Source of the DNA: Actinosynnema pretiosum
Lineage (GTDB): Bacteria; Actinomycetota; Actinomycetes; Mycobacteriales; Pseudonocardiaceae
Length of the DNA stretch: 64,000 bases
NCBI RefSeq assembly: GCF_024171695.1
Contig: NZ_JAMTCF010000005.1
Location: 372,001-436,000 of the forward strand
Direction of reading: 5' to 3'
In this document: piece by piece, positions 26,901 to 33,584 of the stretch
Layout of the letters: each line of letters opens with the position of its first letter
How positions within the stretch are numbered: the first letter of the stretch is position 1
Translations under genes and position numbers: made by a program
Notes under the pieces: generated by a model
Told to the model about the DNA's origin: nothing
The model's database searches: none
What the model saw: only the letters and a program-made list of their open reading frames with translations

Positions 26901-27305
26901 CCCGTCCCGCACCGCCCGGCCGACCGCCCACGCGCAGCTGGACAGCACCTGGCCGCCCTCGACCACGCGCCCGTCCGCGCCGACGACGAACGCCGCGAGA
27001 GCGCTCTCACCGCCGGGCCGCTCGTCCAGGCTCTCCCGGTCCGGCTCGAACACCGAGGCGAGCCGCTCGAACACTGACTCCAGGGAGTAGATCCCCAGGT
27101 AGACGGTGTGCTGCCAGACCTGCCCCCGGCGCAGCCGCCGCTCCGCCAACCGGTGCCCCGGCTCCCACGGCAGCAGCGCGCCCGGCCGGGCCGGGAGCAC
27201 GTCGTTCGCGGGATCGACCCGTTCCACGCCCTGCGGGCTGAACATCTCCACGGTCCGCCAGAACCGCACCACCTCGGCCCGCTCCGCGTCGTCTCGCCGC
27301 CCCAC
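23937..27305 (-). CDS. Large Upf1-like SF1 helicase/AAA ATPase with coiled-coil insert
   Basis: An 1122-residue ATPase. The Walker A motif GPPGTGKTTML has Lys321; Walker B is LLVDEAGQATP with Asp833-Glu834, followed by GDPLQLEPV. The second RecA domain carries VHRRCDQPMFGIVNEIAY, GTVHTSQGKQADVVVVVLG and LLNVAVSRAKRRLYVIGD, as in superfamily 1B Upf1-type helicases. Between the motifs, roughly residues 500-700, lies a long Ala/Glu/Arg-rich coiled coil. The first 300 residues are a family-specific N-terminal region. GTG 27305 is chosen for GGAG with 5-nt spacing; the frame stays open further upstream without such support. It is alone on its strand unit. The role could be DNA or RNA unwinding, repair or defence; no nuclease domain is visible. 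Confidence 0.82.
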   Translation of the reverse strand: MGRRDDAERAEVVRFWRTVEMFSPQGVERVDPANDVLPARPGALLPWEPGHRLAERRLRRGQVWQHTVYLGIYSLESVFERLASVFEPDRESLDERPGGESALAAFVVGADGRVVEGGQVLSSCAWAVGRAVRDGRSRQDWVSGFDDASAGFASDLAELVAIPHDGNGPVPLPRVLDHDLLTECLDLAVGATGSDGVLDAVEIRIRSVAVSPRSAANSEFLNSFIMADLDHVAARVAEGDLGEALRSYLSPADRITPQHRVDVRERPLEALAGTAPELVPSGRWPSAPEHPLALNQQLAVSTALELEAGVLGVNGPPGTGKTTMLRDLVAALVVRRAEALAGLRSPDRAFTGTHRWKTGAYSRVVRQLRPELTGFEVVLASSNNGAVQNVTDEIPGADAIDESWHARAEAVDYFPGIATALLADDEGEREHEAPKGWALVAGRLGNKKNRGRFVDRFWYHQPEEGEENPWHGLLPVLKGYAQEPPERTWAEEVAAFRRVADRVADLRAARTSAHRAWADLAPARAAAELAEEQLAEAERRSARARELLTRARADEGEQRGRAADIALAHGREVARLAAEQRADLERELLAATERHSAALLRFEQHQRARPGIWQRVRTLGGAGQEWQRWAGVSAAEVEDAWRRLEVLRRSPRPVATAPPPYPPLESAVRALASAEHEAADAERAVARLREALTAQRNRVAVRARQVADAAGALGAHYPDERWAEAGEEARARRERVALWTDAEWNAARSALFLAALALHKAFLRHAADDVRKSLQATMDLVGGEAPRDVEPEAALAAWQHLFLVVPVVSTTFASYARLFGVLGREALGWLLVDEAGQATPQNAVGALWRSRRAVVVGDPLQLEPVSTLPFRTEQAIRNELGVDPQWSVTGGSVQRLADRLTRLGTSLPGDDGPTWVGVPLTVHRRCDQPMFGIVNEIAYGGLMIDGTSRAARSAFDAANGYLPASKWIDVAGGEAQNHWVAEEGRQVDKILAALARNGFPMSEVLVVSPFRDVARKLRERARRHPGLVAGTVHTSQGKQADVVVVVLGTGAGQHGARRWAAGRPNLLNVAVSRAKRRLYVIGDHAAWSRQRHFDVLAARLPRAEPTGSPGAVEPGGLSHRYP

Positions 27306-27451
27306 CCGGTCTCCGATCAGCTGTCGAGGAGTGGCGGATGCTAGCGGAGGTCGCGGGCGCGGCGGGGGCGGTTCGGCGAGGCTGGTTCGGCGGGGTGCGC
27401 TCAGCGGGGCGGTTCGGCGGGGCGGCTTCGGCGGGGTGCGCTCGGCGCCGG

Positions 27452-28261
27452 TCAGCCGCAGTCCTGCCGGTGGGCGTTCGGGCGGCCGGGGCAGGTCGGG
27501 CACTCGAACACGTGCACCGCGCCCAGGTCGCCGATCTCCAGGCCGGGGTGGGCGAAGTCGACGCCGAAGTCCTCCAGCGGCGTCCACGAGCGCGACTCGG
27601 GGTCGCCCTCGTAGGACGCCACCGTCACCAGCGCCCGCATCGGCCGCGCGCAGCCCGCGCACACCGGCCAGTCCGGTTCCTGGCTCCAGAACGGGTAGCC
27701 GAGCAGCTTCGTGCCCGGCGCCACCGACAGGTCCGCGTCGTAGTCCCAGCCGGTCTCCGCCGCGACCCGGTCGACCCGCTCGTCGTCCCGCGCGGTGTCG
27801 GGCAGCTCCGCGCTCGGGTACTCCACCACCAGCTCCGGGTGCACCGCGCACGGGCGCGGGATCAGGTCGCGCTGCACCGACCTCGGCTGAGGTGGCGCGT
27901 CCAGCGGGGTGCGGACGGCGCTCGCGTCGCGCCAGAGCACCAGGGGCAGCACCCAGCCGTCGCGGTGGTCGTCGGACTGGCACCAGAGCAGTTGCAGCAG
28001 GTCGGCGCCGGGCGGGAAGTCCAGCGCTCCCAGCACGTCCGCCCGGAAGACCTGGAGCACCGGCACGAGCGCGTCGTCGTGCGCCGGGCACGTCGGCCAC
28101 GGCTCGTCGGCAGGCCACAGCAGCGGACCGCCGACCGAGCTGTCCAGGGCGGTGGGGGAGCCCGCGCGCGGGTGCAGCCGGATCGCGTCGCGGCGGAACG
28201 GGGCCACCTCGGGGAAGACGCGCTCCACGTCCAGCGGCCGAGGGGGCGTCGTGCGGGTCAC
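27452..28261 (-). CDS. DUF1963/YwqG-like protein
   Basis: A 269-residue soluble protein. The segments PFRRDAIRLHPRAG, SSVGGPLLWPADEPWPTC, LVPVLQVFRADV, LLQLLWCQSDDH and KLLGYPFWSQEPDWP resemble the YwqG/DUF1963 family, whose biochemical role is unknown. Several Cys pairs (CAGCARPM and FECPTCPGRPN) could bind a metal, which is not a general trait of the family. GTG 28261 is the first plausible start, with no strong ribosome site, so the start is uncertain. It precedes the helicase gene on the same strand by 146 bp; that gap holds imperfect TTCGGCGGGG repeats. Confidence 0.7.
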   Translation of the reverse strand: MTRTTPPRPLDVERVFPEVAPFRRDAIRLHPRAGSPTALDSSVGGPLLWPADEPWPTCPAHDDALVPVLQVFRADVLGALDFPPGADLLQLLWCQSDDHRDGWVLPLVLWRDASAVRTPLDAPPQPRSVQRDLIPRPCAVHPELVVEYPSAELPDTARDDERVDRVAAETGWDYDADLSVAPGTKLLGYPFWSQEPDWPVCAGCARPMRALVTVASYEGDPESRSWTPLEDFGVDFAHPGLEIGDLGAVHVFECPTCPGRPNAHRQDCG

Positions 28262-28296
28262 GGGGCAAGACTGCCAGGACCGCTGCGGCGCCGGAC

Positions 28297-28337
28297 GATC
28301 ACCCGCCCCACCCCGCAGCGGGGAGGGGCGGGCGATC
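28297..28337 (-). terminator. Long hairpin after the SdrD_B gene
   Basis: Arms GATCACCCGCCCC and GGGGCGGGCGATC pair with one mismatch, and an inner CCCCGC/GCGGGG stem extends the hairpin. It starts 7 bp after the minus-strand stop at 28344. Confidence 0.65.
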
Positions 28338-28343
28338 GCGGTG

Positions 28344-29750
28344 CTACGCGGGCAGGACCGGGACGGCCTCCTCGTAACCGCAGTTGCGGCAGGTGCCCAC
28401 CCAGGTGCCGCCGCCGGAGTGCCGCCACCCCGCGCCCAACCGCACCGCGTAAGGACCGGCGGGGAGGCCGGAGAACAGGACCCGGCCGCTCGCGTCGGTG
28501 ACCGCGCTCGCCGTGATCCGGGGGTCGAACCGGTTCACCAGCTCGACCCGCACCCCCACCACGAGCTCGTCGTCGTCGGCGGTCCAGTTCGAGTTCCGGT
28601 CGTGGAACAGCTGCATCCCCTTGTCCAGCGCGGCCGGTCCGGGCGCGCTCCCCATCGCCCCCGCCTTGGCACGCCCCCGCTCGGTGCCCGCGCCGCCGAA
28701 GTCGCAGCTGTAGCCGACCGCGCCGTGCTCGGGCGCGTCCCGGGGCACGCTCCCGCTGATCGTGAAGGAGACCGGGGCGCCCGCAGGCGCGGTGACGCCA
28801 GGACCGCTCCAGGCGAGCGCGCCCAGGTCGACGTCGAACAGCTGCGGCCCCTCGCCGCCGCTGCGGTCGCACACGGCGTTGACGCCGGTCAGGTCGGTGT
28901 CACCGGTGTTGGTGAGGGTGATCTCGACCTGCGCCCGGTCACCGGCCGCGTAGCCTCCCCCGGTGAACGCCATCGTCGCGTCGAGCCGCTCGCTGACGGG
29001 GCGCACGGCGGCGATCAGCTGCCCCGCGCCGGAACCGCTCCCGTCGACCGGGACCTCGCGCTGGAACCGGTGGACGATCCAGCCGTCGGGCAGGTCCCAC
29101 TGCGGGGACAGGGCGTACACGCGCAGCGGGAGCCCGGTGAACCGGTAGCCGCCGTCGGCGTCGGTGGTGGTCGTCCTGGTGTCCCCGTACGCGCTCGCGG
29201 TCATCTCCACACCGGGGAACCCCTCGCCCGCGTCGAACTCGCCGTCGCCGTCGCGATCGGCGAAGAGCGCGCCGGAGATCTCGCCGGAGCCCGTGCCGGG
29301 GTCGCGCACCGCGATCGACCGGTTGGTCGCGAGGTGGCCGGAACCGCCCCGCACGAGCGTGAACTCGACCTCGGGCGCCGCGCCGCTCCACTCCCGGACC
29401 TCGCCGGTGGTGCTCTTGACCACCTGCTGACCAGGGGTGAGGGTCCCCCTGCCCGCGGAGTAGCCGCCGTACTCGCCCAGGGGGCCGGTGTTCAAGGAGA
29501 AGCGCGAACCCCTGACCGTGGAGGCGCTGATCCACAGGTCGGAGGCGGTCGTGCCGCCGGTGTTGGTGATGGTCAACCGGACCGGGACGCCCTGGCCGAC
29601 CAGGTGCGGGCCCGCCGGGATGGCGACGTCCAGCGACAGCTCGACGGCCTGCGCCGCCGAGGCGGGCGCGGCCACGGCGCCGAGTGCGAGGAGAACCGCT
29701 GCGGTGAGCGGAAAAGCGCGCGCCGAGGTGCGCGCTCTGAGCGCGGTCAT
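28344..29750 (-). CDS. Secreted SdrD B-like domain protein
   Basis: A 468-residue exported protein. It has a Sec signal peptide (ARAFPLTAAVLLALGAVAAPASA, cleavage near residue 33). Two SdrD_B/Cna-B-like modules follow: EISGALFADRDGDGEFDAGE with TDADGGYRFTGLPL, and LFHDRNSNWTADDDE with TDASGRVLFSGLPAGPYAVRL; the Asp-rich loops suggest calcium. DUF11-like stretches (LTITNTGGTTASDLW, ITLTNTGDTDLTG) lie between. There is no LPxTG sorting signal or C-terminal membrane helix, so it is secreted. ATG 29750 follows AGGGGGA. It probably has a structural or adhesive role on the cell surface. Confidence 0.85.
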   Translation of the reverse strand: MTALRARTSARAFPLTAAVLLALGAVAAPASAAQAVELSLDVAIPAGPHLVGQGVPVRLTITNTGGTTASDLWISASTVRGSRFSLNTGPLGEYGGYSAGRGTLTPGQQVVKSTTGEVREWSGAAPEVEFTLVRGGSGHLATNRSIAVRDPGTGSGEISGALFADRDGDGEFDAGEGFPGVEMTASAYGDTRTTTTDADGGYRFTGLPLRVYALSPQWDLPDGWIVHRFQREVPVDGSGSGAGQLIAAVRPVSERLDATMAFTGGGYAAGDRAQVEITLTNTGDTDLTGVNAVCDRSGGEGPQLFDVDLGALAWSGPGVTAPAGAPVSFTISGSVPRDAPEHGAVGYSCDFGGAGTERGRAKAGAMGSAPGPAALDKGMQLFHDRNSNWTADDDELVVGVRVELVNRFDPRITASAVTDASGRVLFSGLPAGPYAVRLGAGWRHSGGGTWVGTCRNCGYEEAVPVLPA

Positions 29751-30027
29751 GGTGGTGTTCCCCCTGGTGATCGGGTTGGCGCGGTCGAAGCTAAAAGAAG
29801 TGAATAACCTTCACAATCGGCCGACCGGGCGTGTCGCCCACCACTCGGGCCGACCACCGCCCAGGTCACGGGCCACGACCACTCGATCGGGCCGTTCACC
29901 AGCCCGGCCCGCCCCTGCGGGTTCCCGCGCGGTGCGCCCGTCCCGCCCTTGCCCGGTAGGGGTGGTTCGGGCGAACACTGGTGGCAGCCGCCGCCAGTCG
30001 CCCGACGCCCGTCGCCCCGGAGGAACC
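29751..30027. promoter_or_regulatory. Divergent upstream region
   Basis: A 277-bp gap between the divergent SdrD_B and methyltransferase genes. The stretch 29793-29818 is AT-rich (CTAAAAGAAGTGAATAACC) and probably carries the promoter of the secreted protein. No clear consensus boxes were assigned. Confidence 0.3.
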
Positions 30028-30756
30028 GTGCCCGACCACACCGACCCCGACCTCGTCCACCGCATGTTCCCCCGCCTCGGCGCCGTGCAGGCCGAGGCCG
30101 AGGGCGCCTCGGACCTCTTCGCCCGCATCTACGCCGACGAGACCTGGCGCCCCGAGCGCGGGCAGGTGGAGACCTCGCTGTCCGGGCCCGGCTCCGACCT
30201 CGTGCAGACCGCCGTGCTGCGCGCCGAGCTGCCCCGGCTGGTCGCGGAGCTCGGCGTGCGCAGCTTCCTGGACCTGCCCTGCGGCGACCTGTTCTGGATG
30301 TCCCGCACCCCCCTCGGCGTCGACCGGTACGTCGGCGCGGACATCGTGCCCGCCGCCGTCGAGCGCAACCGCGAGCTGCACGCCGCGCCCGGCCGCGAGT
30401 TCCTGGTGCTGGACCTGGTCGACGACGAGCTGCCCCGCGTCGACCTGGTCTTCACCCGCGACTGCCTGGTCCACCTGCGCGACGCGGACGTGCGCGCGGC
30501 CATCGCCAACGTCAAGCGCAGCGGCGCCCGCTACTTCGCCGCCACCACCTTCCCCGGCCGGACCAACGGCCCGGACATCACCACCGGCGGCTGGCGCCCG
30601 CTGAACCTCGCCGCCGCGCCGTTCGACCTGCCCGAACCGGTGCGGGTGATCAACGAGGGGTGCACGGAGCGGTACCGGACCGTCGAGGACGGGCGTGAGG
30701 TCGAGTACTCGTTCGAGGACAAGTCGATCGGGGTGTGGGCGGTCGACGGGATGTAG
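30028..30756 (+). CDS. Class I SAM-dependent methyltransferase
   Basis: A 242-residue protein with a Rossmann methyltransferase core. FLDLPCGDLFWM is motif I for S-adenosylmethionine, YVGADIVPAAVERNREL contains the acidic motif II, and LVFTRDCLVHLRDADVRAAI is motif IV/V. It resembles actinomycete small-molecule methyltransferases, but the acceptor is unknown. GTG 30028 is well supported by GGAGGAACC directly upstream. It stands as a single gene, possibly followed by the unknown gene at 30774. Confidence 0.83.
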   Translation: MPDHTDPDLVHRMFPRLGAVQAEAEGASDLFARIYADETWRPERGQVETSLSGPGSDLVQTAVLRAELPRLVAELGVRSFLDLPCGDLFWMSRTPLGVDRYVGADIVPAAVERNRELHAAPGREFLVLDLVDDELPRVDLVFTRDCLVHLRDADVRAAIANVKRSGARYFAATTFPGRTNGPDITTGGWRPLNLAAAPFDLPEPVRVINEGCTERYRTVEDGREVEYSFEDKSIGVWAVDGM

Positions 30757-30773
30757 GTGCGGAGAATGCGGGC

Positions 30774-31259
30774 GTGGACATCCGGATCGGCGTGGCGGGG
30801 GCGGAGCTCGGGCCCTTCCGCATCGGCATGGCTTTCGAGGAGGCCCTCGCCACCGCGCGTTCGCTCGAGGGGTACCAGCCGCCGAGACCCGGCGTCCGCC
30901 GTCAGCCGGGGGTCGCGCACTACGCCTCGGGGCTGAGCGTCTTGCTGGGAGCGGACCGCCGGGGGCGGCTCCAGGTGATCGAGTTCTACCGGCCCGAGGT
31001 GGAGGTTCGCCTGTGGTACCGGGACATCTCCCTGTTCGAGCTGTCCGCTGACGAGGTCATCGCCCGTCTGGTGGAGCAGGCGGAGGGGTGGGAGAACGAG
31101 GACGGCGAAAGGGTGTCCTTCCGCACCGAGGACGAGGTGGTCGCGCTCTGGCGGCCCTTCAGGTCGTCCAGCGCCGAGGACGACCCCCAGGGCTGGTACT
31201 TCCAGTCGGTGCTCGTCGCGGCCCGCGACCACTGCGACGGCCCGCCCTCACCCCGCTGA
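30774..31259 (+). CDS. Hypothetical protein, 161 aa
   Basis: This soluble protein is not recognised. It starts at GTG 30774 (VDIRIGVAGAELGPFRIGM), with GGAG 11 nt upstream. It is alpha/beta with an acidic C-terminal part (FRSSSAEDDPQGWYFQSVLV). The opening GPFRIGMAFEEALATARSLEGY resembles small immunity-like or SMI1-type actinomycete proteins in size only. It is 17 bp after the methyltransferase stop and 31 bp before the NYN gene, so cotranscription is likely. Confidence 0.65.
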   Translation: MDIRIGVAGAELGPFRIGMAFEEALATARSLEGYQPPRPGVRRQPGVAHYASGLSVLLGADRRGRLQVIEFYRPEVEVRLWYRDISLFELSADEVIARLVEQAEGWENEDGERVSFRTEDEVVALWRPFRSSSAEDDPQGWYFQSVLVAARDHCDGPPSPR

Positions 31260-31290
31260 TTCCAGTCGACCGGTCGGATAAAATCGCGCC

Positions 31291-32136
31291 GTGGGTCAGA
31301 GCGTGCGCATCGGGGTGTTCTACGACGGGACGTGGTTCGCCTACCTCAGCGACTTCTACGCCACCACCCACCCCCGCCGCGCCCGCGTCTCCCTCGACGG
31401 CTTCCACGACGCGCTGCGCTGGCACGTCCACCTCGCCGAGGGCGTCCCCCTCGACGACTGCGTGATCCGCGAGGCCCACTACGTGCGAGGCCGCATCGAG
31501 ACGCCCGCCACCGGGTTCGACGAGGCGCTCGCCCTCGCTGGCATCACCCGGCACGACCTTCCGCTGCACGGCGGCAAGGAGAAGGGCGTCGACGTCCACT
31601 TCGCCCTGGAGACCTGGGACCGCGCCGTCACCGCCGGGCTGCACTGGGTCGTCCTGGTCACCGGCGACGCCGACTTCACCCCGCTCGCCGCCCGCCTGGT
31701 CAAGCGCGGCGTCCGGGTGCTCGTGCCCGTCGCGGACCCCCGGCGCGCGCCGGAGAAGTGGCCGGAGAACGGCCCGCGCACCGCCGCGCCGCTGCGCGCC
31801 AACGCCACCGACACCCCCGGCTTCGACGCCCTGTTCGCCCCCGCCGACCAGGGCGACTACCCGCTGCGCTCGCCGTTCACCCGGAAGTCCGGGACGGTCG
31901 CCCCGTCGGGCGGGGCGCCACGCGGCCGTCGCTACGGGCGGATCACCGGCTGGCGCGACGACCAACCGCACGGCTTCATCACCGACACCCGAGGCGGCTC
32001 CTGGTACGCCTCGCGCGACGACCTGCCCGGCGGCGCCCCGATGCTGCCGGTGGGCACGCAGGTGTCGTTCACCGGTTCGCCCGCGCCGGGGCCGGGGCGC
32101 AAGTACCCGCGCGCGCAGGCGATCGAGCTGGCCTGA
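31291..32136 (+). CDS. NYN-domain ribonuclease-like protein with cold-shock-like C-terminus
   Basis: A 281-residue protein. The N-terminal NYN/LabA (PIN-like) domain shows the acidic residues of a metal-dependent RNase: RIGVFYDGTWF, KEKGVDVHFALETWDRAV and LVTGDADFTPLAARLVKRG. The C-terminal about 65 residues have a cold-shock-domain pattern: YGRITGWRDDQPHGFITDT, GGSWYASRDDL, GTQVSFTGSPA and YPRAQAIEL. This suggests an RNA-binding module attached to an RNA-cleaving one. GTG 31291 is preceded by a GGATAAAATCGC stretch whose TAAAAT could be a -10, so the transcript may be leaderless or nearly so. Confidence 0.82.
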   Translation: MGQSVRIGVFYDGTWFAYLSDFYATTHPRRARVSLDGFHDALRWHVHLAEGVPLDDCVIREAHYVRGRIETPATGFDEALALAGITRHDLPLHGGKEKGVDVHFALETWDRAVTAGLHWVVLVTGDADFTPLAARLVKRGVRVLVPVADPRRAPEKWPENGPRTAAPLRANATDTPGFDALFAPADQGDYPLRSPFTRKSGTVAPSGGAPRGRRYGRITGWRDDQPHGFITDTRGGSWYASRDDLPGGAPMLPVGTQVSFTGSPAPGPGRKYPRAQAIELA

Positions 32137-32697
32137 GGCCGGAGAGGGGTGCCGGGTGGGCACGGGAAACCACTTCGGGACGGTGATCACCGGTTCGGAT
32201 GACCGCGAGTCCACCCCGGACCCCGCCGCGCCGCCGACCGTCGCGCCGCCGACCGTCGCGCCGCCGACCGGCGGTCCGCCGAACGTTCACCCGACCAGGG
32301 GACGTCCCAGCCTCGCGGAACCCATTTGACCGCACCACCCCGGTCACTCGTATGACCCGTCGGATCGCGCTCCCGCGCCGCTCCCGTTCCCCCCTCCCGT
32401 TCCCCGCCCCGACGACCTCGTCGAACCGCCCGTGAAACCCGGATCCGATCGTCACCCAGCGTCCCCTGTGGAACGTCTGCCGAGGTCGGAAGCCCGTTGC
32501 CGATTTCGATGCGTGATCGCAGGTCGGCGGTGACCTGCCGGGCGGATATCGCGGCGGGGATTCGGCTAGCCTGGGTGTCACTGGTACGGCTCAGCGGTTC
32601 ACCCGGCTGCTGGGTTTTTTGTCACCAAATGTATTTGCACGCTTTCGGACTGTTCCTTGTCTTACCGCAGGGGGAGTGACGTCAGGGGGAGGGACCT
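32137..32697. other. 561-bp intergenic region without gene
   Basis: No supported ORF lies here; a 60-codon frame at 32497 lacks a ribosome site and has atypical composition. It holds three 15-bp repeats at 32227-32271. AT-rich DNA at 32615-32665 includes a T6 run and TGTATTTGCACGC, which is probably the promoter region of the LuxR-type gene. Confidence 0.5.
32227..32271. repeat. Three 15-bp tandem repeats
   Basis: The unit CGCGCCGCCGACCGT occurs three times in a row (the last ends in G). It lies in non-coding DNA. Confidence 0.85.
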
Positions 32698-33483
32698 ATG
32701 CGGGAAGTGGCCGCTGAAGGGCGCTTCGACGGGTGGGAACAGCTGGTGGGTCTCCGGGTCGTCGGCGTCGGAGCGGCCTCCCGCGAGGCGCGCGACCTGA
32801 GCATGAACGAGTGGGAGACGCTCGGCGTCGGGCTCGGGATGCCGGTGCTGCGCGCCCGCGTCGACAACCCCGAGGTTCCCTACGGCGGGTTCATGGAGGC
32901 CATCGACCCCGCCTCCGGCGAGCACGGCGAGATGCTCCGCAAGCTGTTCCGCAAGCTCGACGAGCGCGGCTGGGCGCGGATCATGCTCGGGTTGACCGAG
33001 GAGGACGTGCAGCGCGTGGTCCGGGCCGCGCTGGTGATCGTCGGCGGGGAGACCGGCGTCGTGCTGGCGCTGGACGACGTGCACCACGCCGACGCGCGCA
33101 CCATAGGGCTCCTGGAGTACCTCGCGGACAGCGCGGCGCGCGTGCTGCTGGTGCTGGGCCACGACCCGCTCAACGGCAGCCCCCGCCTGGCCGCGCTGCT
33201 GGCCAAGACCCGGAACCCGGACGCGACCGAGCGGCTGGCCCGGATCTTCGAGCTGCCGCCGGACCGCGCGGGCTACCGGCTCACCCGGCGCGAGGCGACC
33301 GTGCTGGAGGGCGTGGCGCAGGGCCTGACCGACGACACGATCGCGGACCGGCTCGCGATCTCGCCGCGCACCGTGCACCGGCGGTTGCGGCACGTCTCGC
33401 GCAAGCTCGGCACCGAGACCGAGGACCGCGAAGAGGTCGTCGAGCTGGCCAAGTCGGCCGGTCTGCTGCCCGGCGAGGACTGA
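32698..33483 (+). CDS. LuxR-type HTH regulator with remnant ATPase region
   Basis: A 261-residue protein. Residues 195-258 form a LuxR/FixJ-type HTH (LTRREATVLEGVAQGLTDDT, IADRLAISPRTVHRRLRHV). The middle contains VVLALDDVHHADARTIGLLE, the Walker B region of large LuxR (LAL) or AAA_16 ATPases, but there is no Walker A, so ATP binding is unlikely. The first 80 residues match no known sensor. ATG 32698 follows AGGGGGAGGGACCT. It may be a decayed or shortened LAL regulator. No adjacent biosynthetic genes are seen; the decarboxylase follows after a hairpin. Confidence 0.75.
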   Translation: MREVAAEGRFDGWEQLVGLRVVGVGAASREARDLSMNEWETLGVGLGMPVLRARVDNPEVPYGGFMEAIDPASGEHGEMLRKLFRKLDERGWARIMLGLTEEDVQRVVRAALVIVGGETGVVLALDDVHHADARTIGLLEYLADSAARVLLVLGHDPLNGSPRLAALLAKTRNPDATERLARIFELPPDRAGYRLTRREATVLEGVAQGLTDDTIADRLAISPRTVHRRLRHVSRKLGTETEDREEVVELAKSAGLLPGED

Positions 33484-33485
33484 CC

Positions 33486-33516
33486 GGACCTGCGGGACCA
33501 CCCCTCCCGCAGGTCC
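33486..33516 (+). terminator. Hairpin terminator after LuxR-type gene
   Basis: A perfect 12-bp stem GGACCTGCGGGA/TCCCGCAGGTCC with a 7-nt loop begins 3 bp after the stop codon. It separates the regulator from the decarboxylase gene. Confidence 0.7.
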
Positions 33517-33584
33517 GAGCCCACCGCCCCGGTTCACCCGCCCGGTCCCGTTTCAGCGCCTCCCCTCGGGGCGCACGTCCGGTC

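Noticed and set aside
23175-27077. A 1300-codon plus-strand frame opposite the helicase
   Set aside because: Its translation is low-complexity and matches nothing, while the minus strand has complete helicase motifs.
27306-28268. Extension of the helicase frame upstream to 28268
   Set aside because: The open frame continues but overlaps the DUF1963-like gene and has low-complexity translation; the GTG at 27305 has a ribosome site.
32227-32271. Possible CRISPR-like repeats
   Set aside because: The three units are directly adjacent with no spacers, so it is a plain tandem repeat; no cas genes are present.
32497-32679. A 60-codon ORF in the gap before the LuxR-type gene
   Set aside because: It has no ribosome site and overlaps the likely promoter of the next gene; its composition is unlike neighbouring genes.
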